Source of the DNA: Bacillota bacterium
GTDB taxonomy: Bacteria; Bacillota; Clostridia; Clostridiales; Clostridiaceae
Length of the DNA: 61,624 nucleotides
NCBI GenBank assembly: GCA_030706015.1
Contig: JAUZPI010000018.1
Span: 1-61,624, forward strand
Direction: 5' to 3'
Below, piece by piece: positions 60,875 to 61,624 of this stretch; the first letter of the stretch is position 1; each line of letters starts with the position of its first letter. Made by a program: the position numbers and the translations under genes. Below the pieces are notes generated by a model, which saw nothing but the letters and a program-made list of their open reading frames with translations, ran no database searches and was not told where the DNA came from.

Positions 60875-61624
60875 ATGGGAAATTACAGTACAAAAGTAGA
60901 TGAAAAATGGCAAAGTAAATGGGAAGAAACTAACCTTTACAAGTTTGATGAGAATAGCGATAAAGAAAAACTATATGTTCTTGAGATGTTCTCTTACCCA
61001 TCTGGAGCAAAACTTCATGCTGGCCACTGGTTTAATTATGGTCCTGTAGATTCATGGGCTAGATTCAAAAGAATGAAGGGCTATAATATATTCCAACCAA
61101 TGGGTTTTGATGCCTTCGGACTGCCAGCAGAAAACTACGCAATAAAAACAGGAATCCATCCTAAGGATTCCACACTTAAAAACATAGAAACCATGGAAAA
61201 ACAACTAAGAGCTATGGGAGCTATGTTCAACTGGGACAATGAAGTAGTTACATGTCTTCCTGATTACTACAAATGGACTCAATGGGTATTTTTAAAACTA
61301 TACGAAAAAGGACTTGCATATAGAAAGAAGGCTCCCGTTAATTGGTGCCCTAGCTGTAATACAGTTTTAGCAAACGAACAAGTTGTAGAAGGCAGCTGTG
61401 AAAGATGCGGAACAGAAGTAACTAAAAAGGACTTAACTCAATGGTTCTTAAAGATAACTGATTATGCTGATGAGCTATTAGAAAAACTTGATGATTTAGA
61501 TTGGCCTGAAAAAACAAAATCTATGCAAAAACATTGGATAGGAAAATCAAAGGGAGCAGAAGTTACTTTCAAAGTTGAAAATTCTGATACAACCTTTAAT
61601 GTGTTTACCACAAGAGTAGATACG
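60875..61624 (+). CDS. leuS: Leucyl-tRNA synthetase, N-terminal part (runs off the right edge)
   Basis: The visible 250 residues have the HIGH motif as YPSGAKLHAGHW (H48-A-G-H51), NWCPSCNTVLANEQ with CERC (zinc site) near 155-185, and the start of the editing domain (TTFNVFTTRVDT). The enzyme attaches Leu to tRNA-Leu, with the Leu T-box just upstream as independent support. TGGAGG precedes the ATG. The frame remains open to base 61624. Confidence 0.97.
   Translation, partial: MGNYSTKVDEKWQSKWEETNLYKFDENSDKEKLYVLEMFSYPSGAKLHAGHWFNYGPVDSWARFKRMKGYNIFQPMGFDAFGLPAENYAIKTGIHPKDSTLKNIETMEKQLRAMGAMFNWDNEVVTCLPDYYKWTQWVFLKLYEKGLAYRKKAPVNWCPSCNTVLANEQVVEGSCERCGTEVTKKDLTQWFLKITDYADELLEKLDDLDWPEKTKSMQKHWIGKSKGAEVTFKVENSDTTFNVFTTRVDT

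Overview
This is a low-GC, tightly packed stretch of a spore-forming, anaerobic Firmicute, most likely a Clostridium sensu stricto relative. The indicators are a gerK-type germinant receptor operon and a SleB cortex-lytic enzyme, three T-box leaders, sigma-54, a 4Fe-4S activase-like protein, clostridial families of unknown function (DUF6465, DUF5685, DUF4363, DUF421), frequent TTG/GTG starts and AT-rich intergenic DNA. No prophage, complete insertion sequence, CRISPR array or rRNA operon was seen. Almost everything looks like core chromosome.

Layout. 1-8.9 kb (minus): a promoter with a two-copy 20-bp-period operator resembling CggR sites, reading off the left edge; rpoN; a nupNOPQ-like purine nucleoside ABC transporter; degV; trmL; a Cof-type phosphatase. 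9.1-10.7 kb (plus): a Y-family DNA polymerase under a LexA-like box, with a small companion gene. 10.8-20.9 kb (minus): a soluble CZB chemoreceptor, a phosphodiester glycosidase, a radical-SAM activase-like pair, tRNA-Leu, a moxR/DUF58/transglutaminase operon and a VanW/G5 protein. 21-24 kb: a Trp T-box with trpP, an unknown membrane-anchored protein, a DHH phosphoesterase and one copy of a dispersed repeat. 24-32.7 kb (minus): GH13 enzyme, malic enzyme, nth, plsC, queG, Cys T-box with cysE, sleB, and a PRC-barrel protein behind a structured leader. 33-39 kb: YgiQ radical SAM, membrane protein, lipid kinase, CBS protein, VTT protein, pssA. 39.6-44.3 kb (plus): DUF6465 protein and gerKA-KC-KB behind a sigma-G-like promoter. 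44.5-53 kb: TGS-uridine kinase, DUF421/DUF4363 pair, two convergent class II aldolases, NdpA-like protein, lipoprotein amylase. 53-61.6 kb (plus): CYTH/DUF5685/J-domain cluster, tRNA-Gln, lysC, nucleotidyltransferase with an apparent AUA start, CCA-adding enzyme, rhodanese, and a Leu T-box with leuS running off the right edge.

Points most worth a second look: (1) a roughly 140-bp, two-hairpin repeat present twice in inverted orientation (7877-8016 and 22684-22820), resembling a non-autonomous IS200/IS605-like (PATE) element or a small structured RNA; (2) the CggR-like operator at the left edge and a possible half-site in front of one aldolase gene; (3) the nucleotidyltransferase whose catalytic motif lies upstream of any ATG/GTG/TTG, so that it must use AUA or be damaged; (4) the DUF5685 protein, whose two Asp-rich motifs look like those of squalene/phytoene synthases; (5) an uncharacterised structured leader before a PRC-barrel protein that stops just inside an MgtE-like domain; (6) a Cys T-box with a divergent core and an ambiguous specifier.

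All calls come from reading the sequence by eye; no database searches or folding programs were run.
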